Assembly: GCA_038496675.1 (NCBI GenBank)
Contig: CM076658.1
Span: forward strand, 10,808,974-10,872,973
Length of the DNA stretch: 64,000 nt
Direction of reading: 5' to 3'
Source of the DNA: Rachycentron canadum
Lineage: Eukaryota > Chordata > Actinopteri > Carangiformes > Rachycentridae
Each line of letters opens with the position of its first letter. The stretch's first letter is position 1. The notes under the pieces were generated by a model that saw only the letters and a list, made by a program, of their open reading frames with translations, made no database searches and was not told the origin of the DNA. The translations under genes and the position numbers were made by a program. This document shows, one piece after another, positions 52,100 to 63,700 of the stretch.

Positions 52100-52584
52100 C
52101 ACGTGGGCGGTGCTCGGTGGTAGGTGCCGATCTGCAGCCCCGCCCCCCAGCCCCCCCACTGAACTGGATTAGGCTGGACTCCACTCCGCGTTTTGCGCTT
52201 CTCCTCGCCTTGCCAGCGCATCTGGTGTGGACACGGAGCGCTTCCCCTCCACACGGCATTCCCACTCCAACACACCGACCGGGGTCTGCGTCTGCTCTGC
52301 GAAGTTGGGTCAACACGCCGGGAAAACGCGCCGCCCGGATTCATGAGGCACCTCCACGCTCGCACTCCTCTTTCCTGCGGGCGCCGGGGGACTTTGAACC
52401 CTTCTCGGTCGCAGCAGAGCCCCATTTAGCTTTGGGAAATGTGCTGAGTGAGAGTTTAGTTGCAACCATTGGACACCCACTCATTAAGTACCTGCGGACC
52501 TGCTGCAGGGGAGTTTCACCAGCAAGCGGGAGGTAGTCCACTGCAGAGAAGCTCAAAGTATAAGGATCTCCACAGAAGTGAACC
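52100..52584 (+). promoter_or_regulatory. Glypican promoter and 5' leader, CpG-rich
   Basis: Composition shifts abruptly to GC/CpG-rich. A CACGTG E-box at 52100-52105 overlaps GGGCGG (52105-52110, Sp1-type). There is no TATA box. Upstream ATGs lie in the probable leader: 52343 opens a 28-codon frame ending at 52429, and 52439 is ATG-TGC-TGA. The transcription start is not visible. Confidence 0.65.
52343..52429 (+). other. Possible upstream ORF in the glypican leader
   Basis: A 28-codon frame starting at an ATG in the GC-rich leader and ending well before the main start codon. If it lies in the mature mRNA it, together with the two-codon frame at 52439-52447, could reduce translation of the main frame. 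No peptide function is implied. Confidence 0.35.
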
Positions 52585-52735
52585 ATGCTCAGACTAGAGA
52601 CCATCATTTGCACTTTTTCTGTGCTGTCGGTTGCAGCGAGAGCAGATTTTAAAGCACGGAACTGCAGCGAGGTGAGGGAGGCTTGTGTCGCCAAAGGCTT
52701 CAGCTTCGCACATGTTCCCCTTCAGGAGATCCCAG
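52585..52735 (+). CDS. gpc6: Glypican exon 1 (GPC6-like), partial
   Basis: The exon encodes residues 1-50 plus one base of codon 51. Residues 1-20 are a signal peptide with an Ala-Arg-Ala cleavage site. The mature start DFKARNCSEVR carries the first conserved glypican Cys (C27), followed by AKGFS (36-40) and P-x-QEIPG (45-51), ending at CCCAG|GTAAGG in phase 1 exactly where the glypican exon 1/2 junction lies. From memory about 21 of 32 mature residues match human GPC6, versus about 16 for GPC4; GPC5 and GPC3 are clearly different here. Glypicans are GPI-anchored heparan sulfate proteoglycans that tune Wnt, Hedgehog, FGF and BMP signalling; GPC6 also acts at synapses. C34 replaces a residue that is Tyr in GPC6. 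The start has A at -3. Paralogue choice (gpc6a/b, or another GPC4/6 member) needs later exons, which are outside this window. Confidence 0.88.
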
Positions 52736-52900
52736 GTAAGGTTGGACTCAACTGCCCGATACACCATTATTTAAATTAAAGAAAAATGGAGGGGAGAGGA
52801 GGGAGGTGTGTGTGGTGGGGAAAAAACAAACAAACAAACAAACAAAAAAATCTTCTTGCATTTAATGTTTATTTGTCCAAAAGTTGCAACTCATTTGATG

Positions 52901-52901
52901 C

Positions 52902-52932
<31 letters not shown>

Positions 52933-52967
52933 ACACACACACCCCACACACACACACACACACACAA
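52901..52967. repeat. Poly-C and (AC)n compound repeat
   Basis: A run of 18 C is followed by AC dinucleotides interrupted once by CCCC. It lies 165 bases into glypican intron 1. Open frames across it are artefacts. Confidence 0.95.
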
Positions 52968-55900
52968 AGGGGTCTGTAAAAGCTGGTTGACTGTTGCATG
53001 GATCTGCCTGGGACTGCATCAAGCAGCACCTGAACCACCTGTCACTCACAGAGTTTGCTGCGAGTCTCGCCCACTGAAGTTTTCGACCGGTTGTCAAAAA
53101 TAATCAGTAATTGACCTGATAGGACGGTGAGCAACAGCTGGAGCAGCGTCCCTGCAGCCTGCAGCGGTCAAGTCACGGCACCAACAGTTTAGGCGATGCG
53201 TTTGGTGGCCGCATATTCATGCAGCGTCCTACAACATCAGCCAGCATCATTACTGAGTATGAAAGCAGCCCCCCACCCCCAGACAGCTGTGGCTGCATGG
53301 GTCGGTCCTCCTGTGTCCAGTAGAGGTCTCCGACAGTGCTAACCAAGCAGAGATAATGAATGGTCAACTCTGCAGATTAACTCAGATTCCTGCGAAAATG
53401 AGGTGGCGAGGTGAAGTGGAACTGCTGCCTCTTGCAGTGCTTCAGAGGTTGCCCAGTGCATAGCCACGAGTCGCTTACTCTATATAATTTCAGCCACTAC
53501 CCAAGCAATTACCTTGCAGAAATAATGGCATATTTAGACCTTATTTGCAGAGATCACACACAAATGATGCTTAGCTGGATTCCCCTATTGACTGTCAGAA
53601 CTTAACTACCAGACTTTTTTTTCTTTACATAAATACAACTTTCACAATAGTTACATTGATTTTACATAAATAAATAGTTGATCATATATAAAATCATGTT
53701 AATAAAAATAACTCCTGTAAAATGCTATAATTGTAGTATATGTATACATTCTTAAAAGGTACACAATTAATATCATATATTTTTCAGTGCCACACTTAGA
53801 ATAGCTGTTATTTATTTATGTGTATGCATCTGAAAAAGTAAAATAAACTAAAATAAGATTCGCTGGGTTTTTTTTTTTGTTTTGTTTCTTTTTAATTCTA
53901 TATTCACAAGATGAGTTACTGCTTCCTGTTGTCATTGTTGTGCTCCTGGGCCAATGATTCCTTCAATAAAGCAGGAAATCTGGCGCAAGCAAAAGGCTGC
54001 ATATTTGATAACTGGCGCACCTGTTCAGCGATGGGTTGAATAACAAACTGATTAAATCCTTTGGATCCAGGTCCCCGACATCACAACTAATCTCCCAAAT
54101 GAGCGAAAAATTCAATCTCTCTCATCTCCGATTGATGTCACCCTGAATAAACGCCTTTTGATCTGGCCTTTCAATGAGTCATAACCTCACATGTCTGCTG
54201 GAGAGACAGCGCATTATCAACACCTCAGCACATTCAGACAGTGATGGGCATGTCCTCCGGGCTTCTGACTTATTCCCTTTCACTCATGCAAACAAGTTTT
54301 GAGCTAAACCAAAGCTTGACAATAAAAGTGCTAATGCCTTTTATTTAAAGGTTATTGTAAAAGCACAAGAGCTGATCAAAAAGTATCTGCCACATCGTAT
54401 CAGAGACAGAAAGACAACAGCCATGTTCTTTATTGAGAGCTTCCATCTTCACTGTTTTCACTGTAAAAATGCCTATAATCTGATTCATGGTACTTGGGTT
54501 GACATGTTTATTGAGTAGAGTACTTGCCTGGGACTAACGGTTCATTTATTTCTTTATTTTTGCATAAATCAGGGAAATGTACTCAGTATTTAAAGTACAC
54601 CGAAACACAAAAATGCAGTAGAATTTCTGTTTGGTTAAAGGCTCTGTGGCGGCCACCAATCAGGTACACACTGTGAGGTTTGTAATATTAGCTGTTTAGG
54701 AGGCGGTAGGGGTTGGCTGAAGGGGTTGTGGTGGCTGGGGAGTGTGTTCAGTCATGATATTAGTGTGGAGTAAATATTCCAGTACCTGTACATTAGTTGG
54801 TCCCTGTGGGACTTGGTTTAGACTAGCTCTTGAAGCTTTCCCCTATAGCTTTGTGTCTGTCTGTTTCACACTCTATTAGCTCACTGATGATTTGGGAAAA
54901 ATGCCAACCTTCATGTCACTGCTGCACCTATATAAATGGTGCCTCCGCTTCTTCTATATACCGTACACTTTTGTTAAATGATGCCTCTTTGTTGTCGGAT
55001 TTTTAAAAAAAAAAAAAGAAAAAAAAATCAGCATTAGCATTATCTAATAATCTTTAACATCAAATTGTAGAGACAGATGGACATGTGTGCTTCTGTTATT
55101 GATGTATGCTGCCATTTGAAAATGCATGTATTATGTAGTTTTCATTTACATTGTCCGTTTAGTGTTAATCCCATTGGATGACTGATTAAGTCTAACATTA
55201 TTTGTTAATGAAAACTAGTTTCATTTCATTTGTCAGCCTGAATCAACATGATGTACTCATATTGGCCAAATCTATTATATTTGTAATGATTGGACCGTTA
55301 CAATTGCAATAGAGAAATAGGCAGGGTAAAGTGTACAATGCTCAGACACAACTACAGTATGTTTTGTTAAAAAAAAAATCTTAAATCTTATCACAGATAT
55401 TTGCCATCGTGTTTGGTCAAACAGAAGGAACCAGGTCAGATGGAATGACAGCAGTGGAGTCAGTGTGTTATTGACAGTAATGTTCAGTACGATCCAAAGA
55501 CTCAAGGCTCAGTTGGTGCAGTAATTCCACAAGACTTAGGTGATGCTTCTGCCTGCTGACCAGGCCAGGCTGGAGGCTGTCAGCAGCAACACGGTGGAGG
55601 CATTTTGAACCGTGGGAGCATGAACTTTCAGACTGCTCTAAAGGTCTTTTGAGTGTTTACACATCTAAAAATGCCCAGAGCATCTCCCTCACCACAGCAT
55701 ACTTTCTGTTTTTCTGTCTAATTTTACTAAAATAATTGAAGTGGAAAAAAAATAGCCTTAAAAGTCTAATTTTAGAACCTCTTCTTCATTCTTCACTGCT
55801 CTGATTAAAGATCAGACCTGCTGTTAGTCTTGCCCCTACTATCTCAGTCTTCACTCAGTGGATTACCCAAAGTCTGAGACACAGTGAGAAGATATGGAAA

Positions 55901-56425
55901 GTGAGTCATACAGCAGACTGCTGGGTTCAATGGAACTTCGTAGCATGTCATATTCTGTCATGCGGTCATTTGACATCCAGCTCTGTTTACTCCCAGCCAG
56001 GAGATGGAGATGGGACAGAAATAACGTTGCTGATATTTTATGTGATCCTTGGCTGCCTGCACAACGAGGCAAATGATCTCTGCTGAAGCGTGTAATGTGC
56101 ACAGGTTCTCTACTGTCATGTAATGGGATGGAGAGGATTAAAAAGGACTAAATGGGAGTGCCTGCAGAGGGAATGGCCAGGTGACTTTGTTAGCCCCTGT
56201 AGCATCCGTCAGTATCGCTGTGATGTATTGTCAGATTATTGTGACCTTCCTGTCAGTCACATGTGTGGAGCTAGATCTGGGAATGCAGTCCCGAGTAGGA
56301 TCACAGCTTTTGTTAGGTTTATGGTGTGTTTATGTGTTTAAATTTCACCCTGCAAACATCATAATATTTGTAATAAAGTTAGCAGATAATTGGACTTTTA
56401 AGTTTAGCACTTATTGTTTGAATTA

Positions 56426-56453
56426 CTCTCTCTCTCTCTCTCTCTCATGTATA

Positions 56454-56502
<49 letters not shown>

Positions 56503-56869
56503 NNNNNNNNNNNNNNNNNNNNNNNNNNNNNNNNNNNNNNNNNNNNNNNNNNNNNNNNNNNNNNNNNNNNNNNNNNNNNNNNNNNNNNNNNNNNNNNNNN
56601 NNNNNNNNNNNNNNNNNNNNNNNNNNNNNNNNNNNNNNNNNNNNNNNNNNNNNNNNNNNNNNNNNNNNNNNNNNNNNNNNNNNNNNNNNNNNNNNNNNNN
56701 NNNNNNNNNNNNNNNNNNNNNNNNNNNNNNNNNNNNNNNNNNNNNNNNNNNNNNNNNNNNNNNNNNNNNNNNNNNNNNNNNNNNNNNNNNNNNNNNNNNN
56801 NNNNNNNNNNNNNNNNNNNNNNNNNNNNNNNNNNNNNNNNNNNNNNNNNNNNNNNNNNNNNNNNNNNNN

Positions 56870-56907
<38 letters not shown>
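56426..56907. repeat. (TC)n and (AT)n microsatellites with assembly gap
   Basis: A TC run (56426-56446) is followed by an AT run (56455-56502), then 367 N (56503-56869), then AT again (56870-56907). The gap is nested in the AT repeat, so the true repeat length is unknown. Frames spanning the N run are artefacts. Confidence 0.97.
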
Positions 56908-56910
<3 letters not shown>

Positions 56911-57702
56911 CAGCATTTGAGGCTGCATTCTGCTATATAATGCATTGTGAAAGTGTCCAACTGAGAAGCAGAGGGGGATGCTATCAGGGAAGAAGAATCC
57001 AAACAATCATCATTTTTCCCGCAGCAGAGGGGATTTCTCAAATGCTGCCTCCATCCCTGTGTCATCAATCATGCTCATGAATGCCAAAATGGCCTCATGA
57101 TGGCCTCTCTCTGCGGGTGTTCCCTCTGTGAGCTGCAGGAAACATTTTGTCCTGCAAGTGTCTCATGGTTGCAGCATTGGAGGCAGAACAGCACAACTCT
57201 CAAAGCATGTCAAAAAGCTGCAGGGGAATGTTTGATTATTATTTTTTTTTTTTTTTGTATTTTAGATTTTTCACCTTTGTGTTTCAGTTTAAATTGATGA
57301 GATCTGATTTGCTTTACCACTGAATAAGGGTATCTGTGATATTGGGCAGCATGCAGAGGAATTGCAAGTACAGTTCACCTGTACAATTTAATGCTATCAA
57401 ACATGATAGTCCTGCATTAAAGGCCCTCAATAAGTTTCTTACTGTGAGCAGTGGAGTCTCACATGACTACATTCAGATTTTGCCCTTACTTTTCTCACCT
57501 ATTTGAAGTTGACAGGTCTTAGTTGGGGGAAAAAGTGACAACATCAACTTCTCAGTCCCAAATCTTAGTTTAGTAACATTTGAAATCTTAAAGACTGTTT
57601 TTGAGGTCGTTTCCTGGTGTTTCCAGGCTATGGTCAATGAAATCTTATCAAACCACATCCAGTCCTGATGAAGCTTATTAGCTGAGGCAAAAACAGAGAC
57701 TT

Positions 57703-57704
<2 letters not shown>

Positions 57705-57733
<29 letters not shown>
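57705..57733. repeat. Poly-T run
   Basis: 29 T residues in glypican intron 1, about 90 bases before the hAT-like element. It could be the poly-A tail of a minus-strand retroinsertion, but no adjacent element body was recognised. Confidence 0.8.
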
Positions 57734-57738
<5 letters not shown>

Positions 57739-57819
57739 GATTTGTGCTTGTTTTTTCGTGAGCCCTGGCTGCATAATGTTCCAGAAAAATATGAAACCTG
57801 GTTTTCAGAGGCTTTATGC

Positions 57820-57964
57820 TAGAGCTGAAACGATGATAGACGATTAATCGATTTAATAATTTTGATAAATCCCTAAATTATTTCACATTTTTTTTCCTGC
57901 CAAAACAGTGAAAAATTATCCAAAGATTAGTCAATAATGAAAATAACCACTAATTGCAGTCCTA
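57820..57964. mobile_element. Small hAT-like non-autonomous element (MITE)
   Basis: The ends are TAGAGCTGAAACGAT (left) and, reverse-complemented, TAGGACTGCAATTAG (right). Internal sequence includes GATTAATCGATT and 'attagtcaataatgaaaata', the pattern of a very common fish repeat with TAGGGCTGCAAC termini. Flanks CTTTATGC and CTTTAAAC are imperfect 8-base duplications, the hAT target-site length. It has no coding capacity. Confidence 0.75.
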
Positions 57965-59224
57965 CTTTAAACTCATTGTAAAGCTTTGGATGTGCAGTCT
58001 TTGTTGTCATTTTGAGGCTGAATTATAGTCATAGCACTTTTGATACATGATGGGGACCGATCTACCTAACAAACTGTTTCAAATAGCATTCTTCAAATAA
58101 TTCTTCTGTTTTATTTACATGTAACGTCTGTTCCTTAGTCAGGCATTGCATCATCTGTTCACAGTGTGTCTATCACTGTCAGGGATGCCATATTTTCCCA
58201 GTACATTCCATTTAATCTGTTCATGTGCAGTGTTGACATGGAAAGTCCCTGTGTCATGCTAAGCTTTTGACTAGATAATTTTATTCTACCACTCTGGAAC
58301 TTACAGTTTATGTAATAATGCTCTTCTGCAGCTCCCCAAAGGAAGATATCCTCAGCTGTGAATTTTGATGTGTTGGAGTTTGTTTAGGAAGGAGGGAAAG
58401 TCATGCCTTCAGGGTTACTGTGTTTTTTTAACACCAAAAAGTACTTTCTGGATAATATTTCTAAACCCTAATCCTGTCTGTGACCCAAGCCTTGTGTTTA
58501 TTTAGTTTTTGGCCTTCAGCAGGGTTTATGTCCAACTTTCTGTTGCTCATAACTCTGGTTGCTGAAATTTTAAAACAGCCTACACATTTTAAAACCAGAA
58601 GGGATTTTATTTGGCAGTTGGGCAGTTCATAACAATGCTGTTTACTTTTTTGCTAATTTATAATGCATATTATGTGAAATCATTATTCACACATTTTCAG
58701 AAGATTCTTCACTCGTTTTAATAGTGGGTAGCGACAAAGCTTAGTTCTTCTGCTGCAAAATATCATTTCTGAATACATTAAGAATGGAGACAAAAAGACA
58801 TGAAAGAGACACTGGGTTATTGAAGCCTGGCCAAATACTATAAGCCTGATGTGCCATATTTATCTGTTGATAAGCAGCAGTTGTCACATAGGTTTCTTGA
58901 GGAAAAGTGGTGTGAACACAGCCATGGAGAATTAATGTTTGTCAAAGTCATTTGAGATAAATATACTGTGACAATCAAGGAAATGGATTGAAGTTGTTCT
59001 CCTGAGACGGCACAGCAATAGCTGTTTAATGGTTTAAGAATCATTTAAAATGTGAAGGATTGCGTGATCATGTTGTCAACAAGAGATTGAATAGATGTTA
59101 TTCTGATCTATTACTTCCTGTCAACAACTGCCCAGTTAAACCCTAACCTGGAGCCACTGAGAATTCAAGAACCTGGTATAAAAACATTTCAACCAAGCGT
59201 TGATCCTATTTATATGCCTCCATA

Positions 59225-59625
59225 TTAGGAGTGTGTTTGTGGGGTTGTGTGACCCTTTCTTGTAAACGTGATATTTCCTTAAAAGAATGTCTTCAAATTT
59301 GACACAAACATCAATTTGGACTTGAGGATGAACTGATTTAAATTTAGCAATCCAAGGCTAATGTCACTGTGATCTCACAAACCATGTTTTTGGCCAAGAA
59401 TCCTATATGTCATTTTCACACCAATATCTAATAGGATAAAGTGATGACATTTTATATACAAAGGGTCAAAGGTGACGACATAGTGTTTTGCAAAAATGCT
59501 TCTCTGGCCATTGTTCAACCATGACTGTGACCATATTTCACATTTGGAGTTGGCAACACTAATAACGGTGCTTACTTTGAAATTGATGATTGTATAAATC
59601 CTCTGTGCTGCTGGGGCGAAGGTGT
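59225..59625 (+). repeat. Common fish interspersed repeat, unclassified
   Basis: Phrases such as 'cttcaaatttgacacaaaca' (59290), 'acttgaggatgaactgattt' (59320), 'cactgtgatctcacaaacca' (59365), 'atctaataggataaagtgat' (59427) and 'ctggccattgttcaacc' (59504) belong to a repeat seen many times in fish genomes. The class is uncertain. It is one diverged copy in intron 1. Confidence 0.65.
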
Positions 59626-60359
59626 GTGTGACGCATCAACCCTTTCATAACATATGAGTCTCCAGAGACGTGGCTGTAAACTGCAACTTGACTATTTGCA
59701 TACAACTGCAAGGCGGCAATGCTAGTTTTCCCTACGTGCCTGATTTGTCATAAAAATAGAAGCCCTCGTTTTGGCAGGTTACATCTTACAGCAAAATAAT
59801 CTATTTCAGTCAAATACCATTGATCCAGTGGACATCTCTTCTCGACACTCTCAGGATCAAAATGTAATTTTTCTGAAATTGAAGTGGAAGGAAGGTTGAG
59901 GAATACCAAATCACAAAATGCCACCAGTTAAGTTTGTGTGTGTGTAAGATTATAAGACGGCTGGAGTTATCGTTTAGACATTTTTGGCATATATCTCTTT
60001 CCATGATATCTGAATACCTTGTCTAATTCTATTTATTATTTATTTGTTAGAATTGTTTACACAGTTTCCAGTAGATAACAAGATTTGGCTGTCTCTCTCT
60101 TTTTTTTTTTTTTAAGCTGTCCATGGATCAGCACTGACTTTCAGGAAACAATCCTCAGGATCAATGTGTGTTTCTTCATTGACATGAGATTTTGGCTGTT
60201 GGCGGTAAACGTAAAGCTGGTACTTTTCCCCAACACCTCATCTGCCTGTCAAAACCTAGCCATCATGAAATGCAGCCCCCACGAATGCCTCGTCGCAGTC
60301 GTTGGATCTATCTTTAGCCACACGTCTGCCACTCCTGTCTTGTTGACGTCTGACTAGAC

Positions 60360-60770
60360 CTGATGTGCAACTGGAGAGGATGTTTGCCTTTACACTGCTC
60401 CTGAGGACAGTTCAGCGCGGTGCGTTGCGTTGCAGCAGCCTGCCATGGGGAGCACTGTGTTGTGCAGTTGACTCGTGTCGTGCATTCGACTTGTGTCCTC
60501 TCCCTTGCGGCTAAGCAGTCTAGAGGACACAGGTCGCAGTGTAACAAGCTATCAGAGCTAATAATGGCCAGAGTTGGAAAACTAAGCTGTAAATGCCGAG
60601 TGAAAGGTAATGATCAGTGCAGCTCTCAGGCCCCTCCATGTCTCCAAACAGCCACCAGTTCCTACCTGTGGTGTAGTCCTGCCATGCTCCACTTACCAAG
60701 GTGAGCATGGCAGGTCTTATTCTCAGGGGCTTCTCGGCATGCTGCCCACGTGGATCGAATATCCACACTG
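60360..60770. other. GC-richer island with hairpins in glypican intron 1
   Basis: The segment stands out from its AT-rich surroundings and contains several CpG. Two inverted repeats occur: TGTGTCCTCT (60492-60501) with AGAGGACACA (60522-60531), and the 12-base hairpin at 60678-60714. Donor-like sites are present on both strands. Open frames exist on both strands but match nothing known. It could be an enhancer, an alternative promoter or an exon of an unannotated transcript. Confidence 0.4.
60678..60714. other. Perfect 12-bp hairpin with donor-like sites on both strands
   Basis: CCTGCCATGCTC (60678-60689) pairs exactly with GAGCATGGCAGG (60703-60714) around a 13-base loop. The loop and arm edge contain CCAAG|GTGAGC on plus and CTTG|GTAAGTGG on minus, both good splice-donor matches. 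Confidence 0.7.
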
Positions 60771-63700
60771 GTCTTCTCGTGCCTGCACTAGGCTTTTTAT
60801 AACATACTTTTCAATAAATATAAAAGCAAGACATAGCACTACATATACTGATTATGCTGTCCCTGGCATTCCTAAATGTGCTGCACATGGTGTTAAAGAA
60901 ATCCATACATTAATCTTAGCTGTAATGATATTGGTGCACCTTGCAAAAGCACATGAATATTCCATAACTATTACCCTCGAGGTCAAACATATTGTACTTT
61001 TTGGCTGTGTATTTATCTTTATAGCAACTGTTTTTACAAGGATAAAGTATATTTGTCACATGTGGAGAATTGCCTCATTGTAAGATGTAACTTACCACTG
61101 AAAGGAAAAAAATTGTATTATTGATTCATTTGCTATTTTTTTTCTCAATTTGTTTGGTCTGTGAAATTTCAGAGGATTGGAAAGAAATGTGCATCACAAT
61201 TTTGCTAGAGCCCAAAGTGACATATTCAAGTTACGCGTTCCATCTGACCAACAGTCCAAAACTGAGAAATGGTCAGTTTACTATTAATATATGATTTAGA
61301 AAAGCAGCAAATCATCGGACAAGCTAGATGCTGGAAAATGTTTGCTTTGTATTGTATGAAATTGCTAGAAACAGTTGATCAGTTCTCAAAATAATTCATC
61401 TAAAGATGTGTTCATCTCCAGTTGATTGCAAGCACTTCTAACTCACACAGTCATTTCCTCGTCCAGGATTTTTGTCTTTGAACCCAGGCAAGTAGATATC
61501 AGCTGCAGCCTCAGAGATGGTTCTGTGTTTAAATGTCACAGTGAAGCCCAGAATTGGGAACGATCAGCACGAAAAGTAAATATATTGTCTAGAAAACCTA
61601 TTTCTCCACAACAATTTCTTCAAAGCCTCTTAAAAATGGTTCTTCTGCAGTGACAGAGGGCAGTTATGCATTTATATTTTTTCTTCAAAGAGTTTTTTTT
61701 ATAGTACACTTAGAAATATTTCAATATGAAACACGATACAGTTGAGTCAACACTTGGCTGTTTTATCATGCACACAGCCTTCCACATGGCATGTTGCAGT
61801 GGAATATCTTGACATATTCAAAAAAAAAAAATAAATAAAAATAACAAAAAAATAAATAAATACTGATACATTTGCAAGGAGTATGAAACTGTTCCAACAT
61901 CTTTATTCCTGTCCTTTTTCCCTTCACACCGACTCTCCTGAGGATGAAGAATACCATCATACCATTGTACTGTGCTGCTTTTATTGTAGACTGTTTTATG
62001 TCAGTGAGATTTCATTTCCTCTTGAACCTGTCCTCATTCACCCAAGGACATACATTCCTCCTCTATCAGCATCCCCCAGTTATTTAAAACACGAGCATGC
62101 CTTTCATTATGACTTCTGACATGACCCAAAATGTGATAGGAATAATGTCATTCAGTTTTGATTGATGCAAGTTCTAACTTGAGTGAGAAACTTGGCTATT
62201 CTGTACACAAAACCCTCTGGAGACATTATTAAAAGTGTAAAGGAAAGACTGAGGAATATGCAGACTTATAGATCCATGCTAATGTTCAGATGCACTGAAT
62301 TTCACTCTCATGTCCTCTTTCCTGGGGATATGATCTGACTTTTTACATGTAGTTTTCTTATTCTGATTATCCCTCAGTCAGGGGGCAGGGGTTTCAGTAA
62401 TTTCAGTCTATGGACATCAAGTAACTTGCATGTGAAAGCATATGACATTAACAGAATATGATCAGCGGTAGATAGGCCAGCAAGTTTCAGCAACCTCTGG
62501 CTAACCTCTTGATTTATTATTGACAAGAAACTGAAACAAGTGAGCTAACTTAGTCTGTTTAGGTCAGCTATAATGAGATCCTTACAGTATATCGTGTGGA
62601 GACATGACCCTCATGGATCCAGAAAAAAACCCTAACTTATTCATACAGTATATTCACTCACTTGACTCTTTCATTACATTTGTTCTTTTTCTATTTGTTC
62701 TGCTTTACTCTATGTGGGCAAGTGTGTCCTTGCTGCAATAAGGTGGATAAATGCCCAATCATCGATGTGATAGGCATTCACATGACGCTACATGAATGAC
62801 ATACATACACTCTGTGATATGACCAAATAATTGTCTCTATCACCAGTGCATATTATAGGCATTATAAATTTAAAAAAAATGAATAATGGCAAATAAAACT
62901 GATAATGGAGACAACGGGTTCTGGTAGGAAAAGAATGGGCAGATACTTTTCGTATTGTTTTGTCAGATGCAAGCTCTGATGAATACCAGAGCAAAATGTC
63001 TGCCGACGATGTTGAGGCATCCAGAGTTTTTGTTGACAAAAAACGAATTGAAAAATTGCAATGAAAATACATGGACTCTAAATCTCAGCACTAACAGCTC
63101 CTAACAAGGAGAACTTTGCATCTGTTGTTTGTTGATGAAGTTATGTGACGAGAAAAAGGCTACTTCACTGGTATTAGGAACGTTGATCTCATTAGGACGG
63201 AGTATGGCTCCAAGTGTGAATGCATAAAAAGTTTGTCAGAGGGAGCCACGGGACACAGCAGATGGCAGAGCACATATGCTGTGGGTCTCTTTGGCCAGGT
63301 ACACTGATGAATACTTCTGAGAGTTGGCCTACCTTTGCTGGTGTACACAGGCACTCGGACACTTTATTCTCTAAGCTGTCTCACAAGTTAAGTTTTGGTA
63401 CATTACCTTTGAACAAAATATATGCATTTTCATATAAACGAAAAAAAAAAACATTTACTCTTGAGAAAGCATACAACTTCAGTCATTTTATAATTTTACC
63501 AAAAAGGACATGACAGAGCAAACTATTTGGCGTTTGCAATCCTCCCTGTAGTGACCCTCCCTTCTAAATTTGTCACGTTTCACTTTCTTCTTTATTACAT
63601 CGAAAAAGAGAGTTGGGAATTGTTTGCAAGTTGGATATTAACACTACATAAGACTGTTCTTTCTCAAATAGGTGTGACTGAAGCACATGGATTTTGAAAG

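Noticed and set aside
52117..52536. A 139-codon GC-rich frame upstream of the glypican start
   Set aside because: It does not start with ATG and is simply stop-poor because the promoter/leader is GC-rich; its antisense frames are equally open.
52585..52735. Assignment of the glypican exon to GPC5, as position would suggest
   Set aside because: The N-terminal motif (KARxCxEVR, KGFS, QEIxG) is of the GPC1/2/4/6 type and differs from GPC5, so position alone was not followed.
56181..57080. A 299-codon open frame, and two others, spanning the N run
   Set aside because: Translation is Tyr-Ile repeats from the AT microsatellite plus unknown residues; it is an artefact of the gap.
60420..60704. A 94-codon frame ending at a donor-like site in the GC-rich intronic island
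   Set aside because: It is suggestive but the product is unrecognised and the frame ends at the TGA within the donor itself; kept only as part of the island finding.
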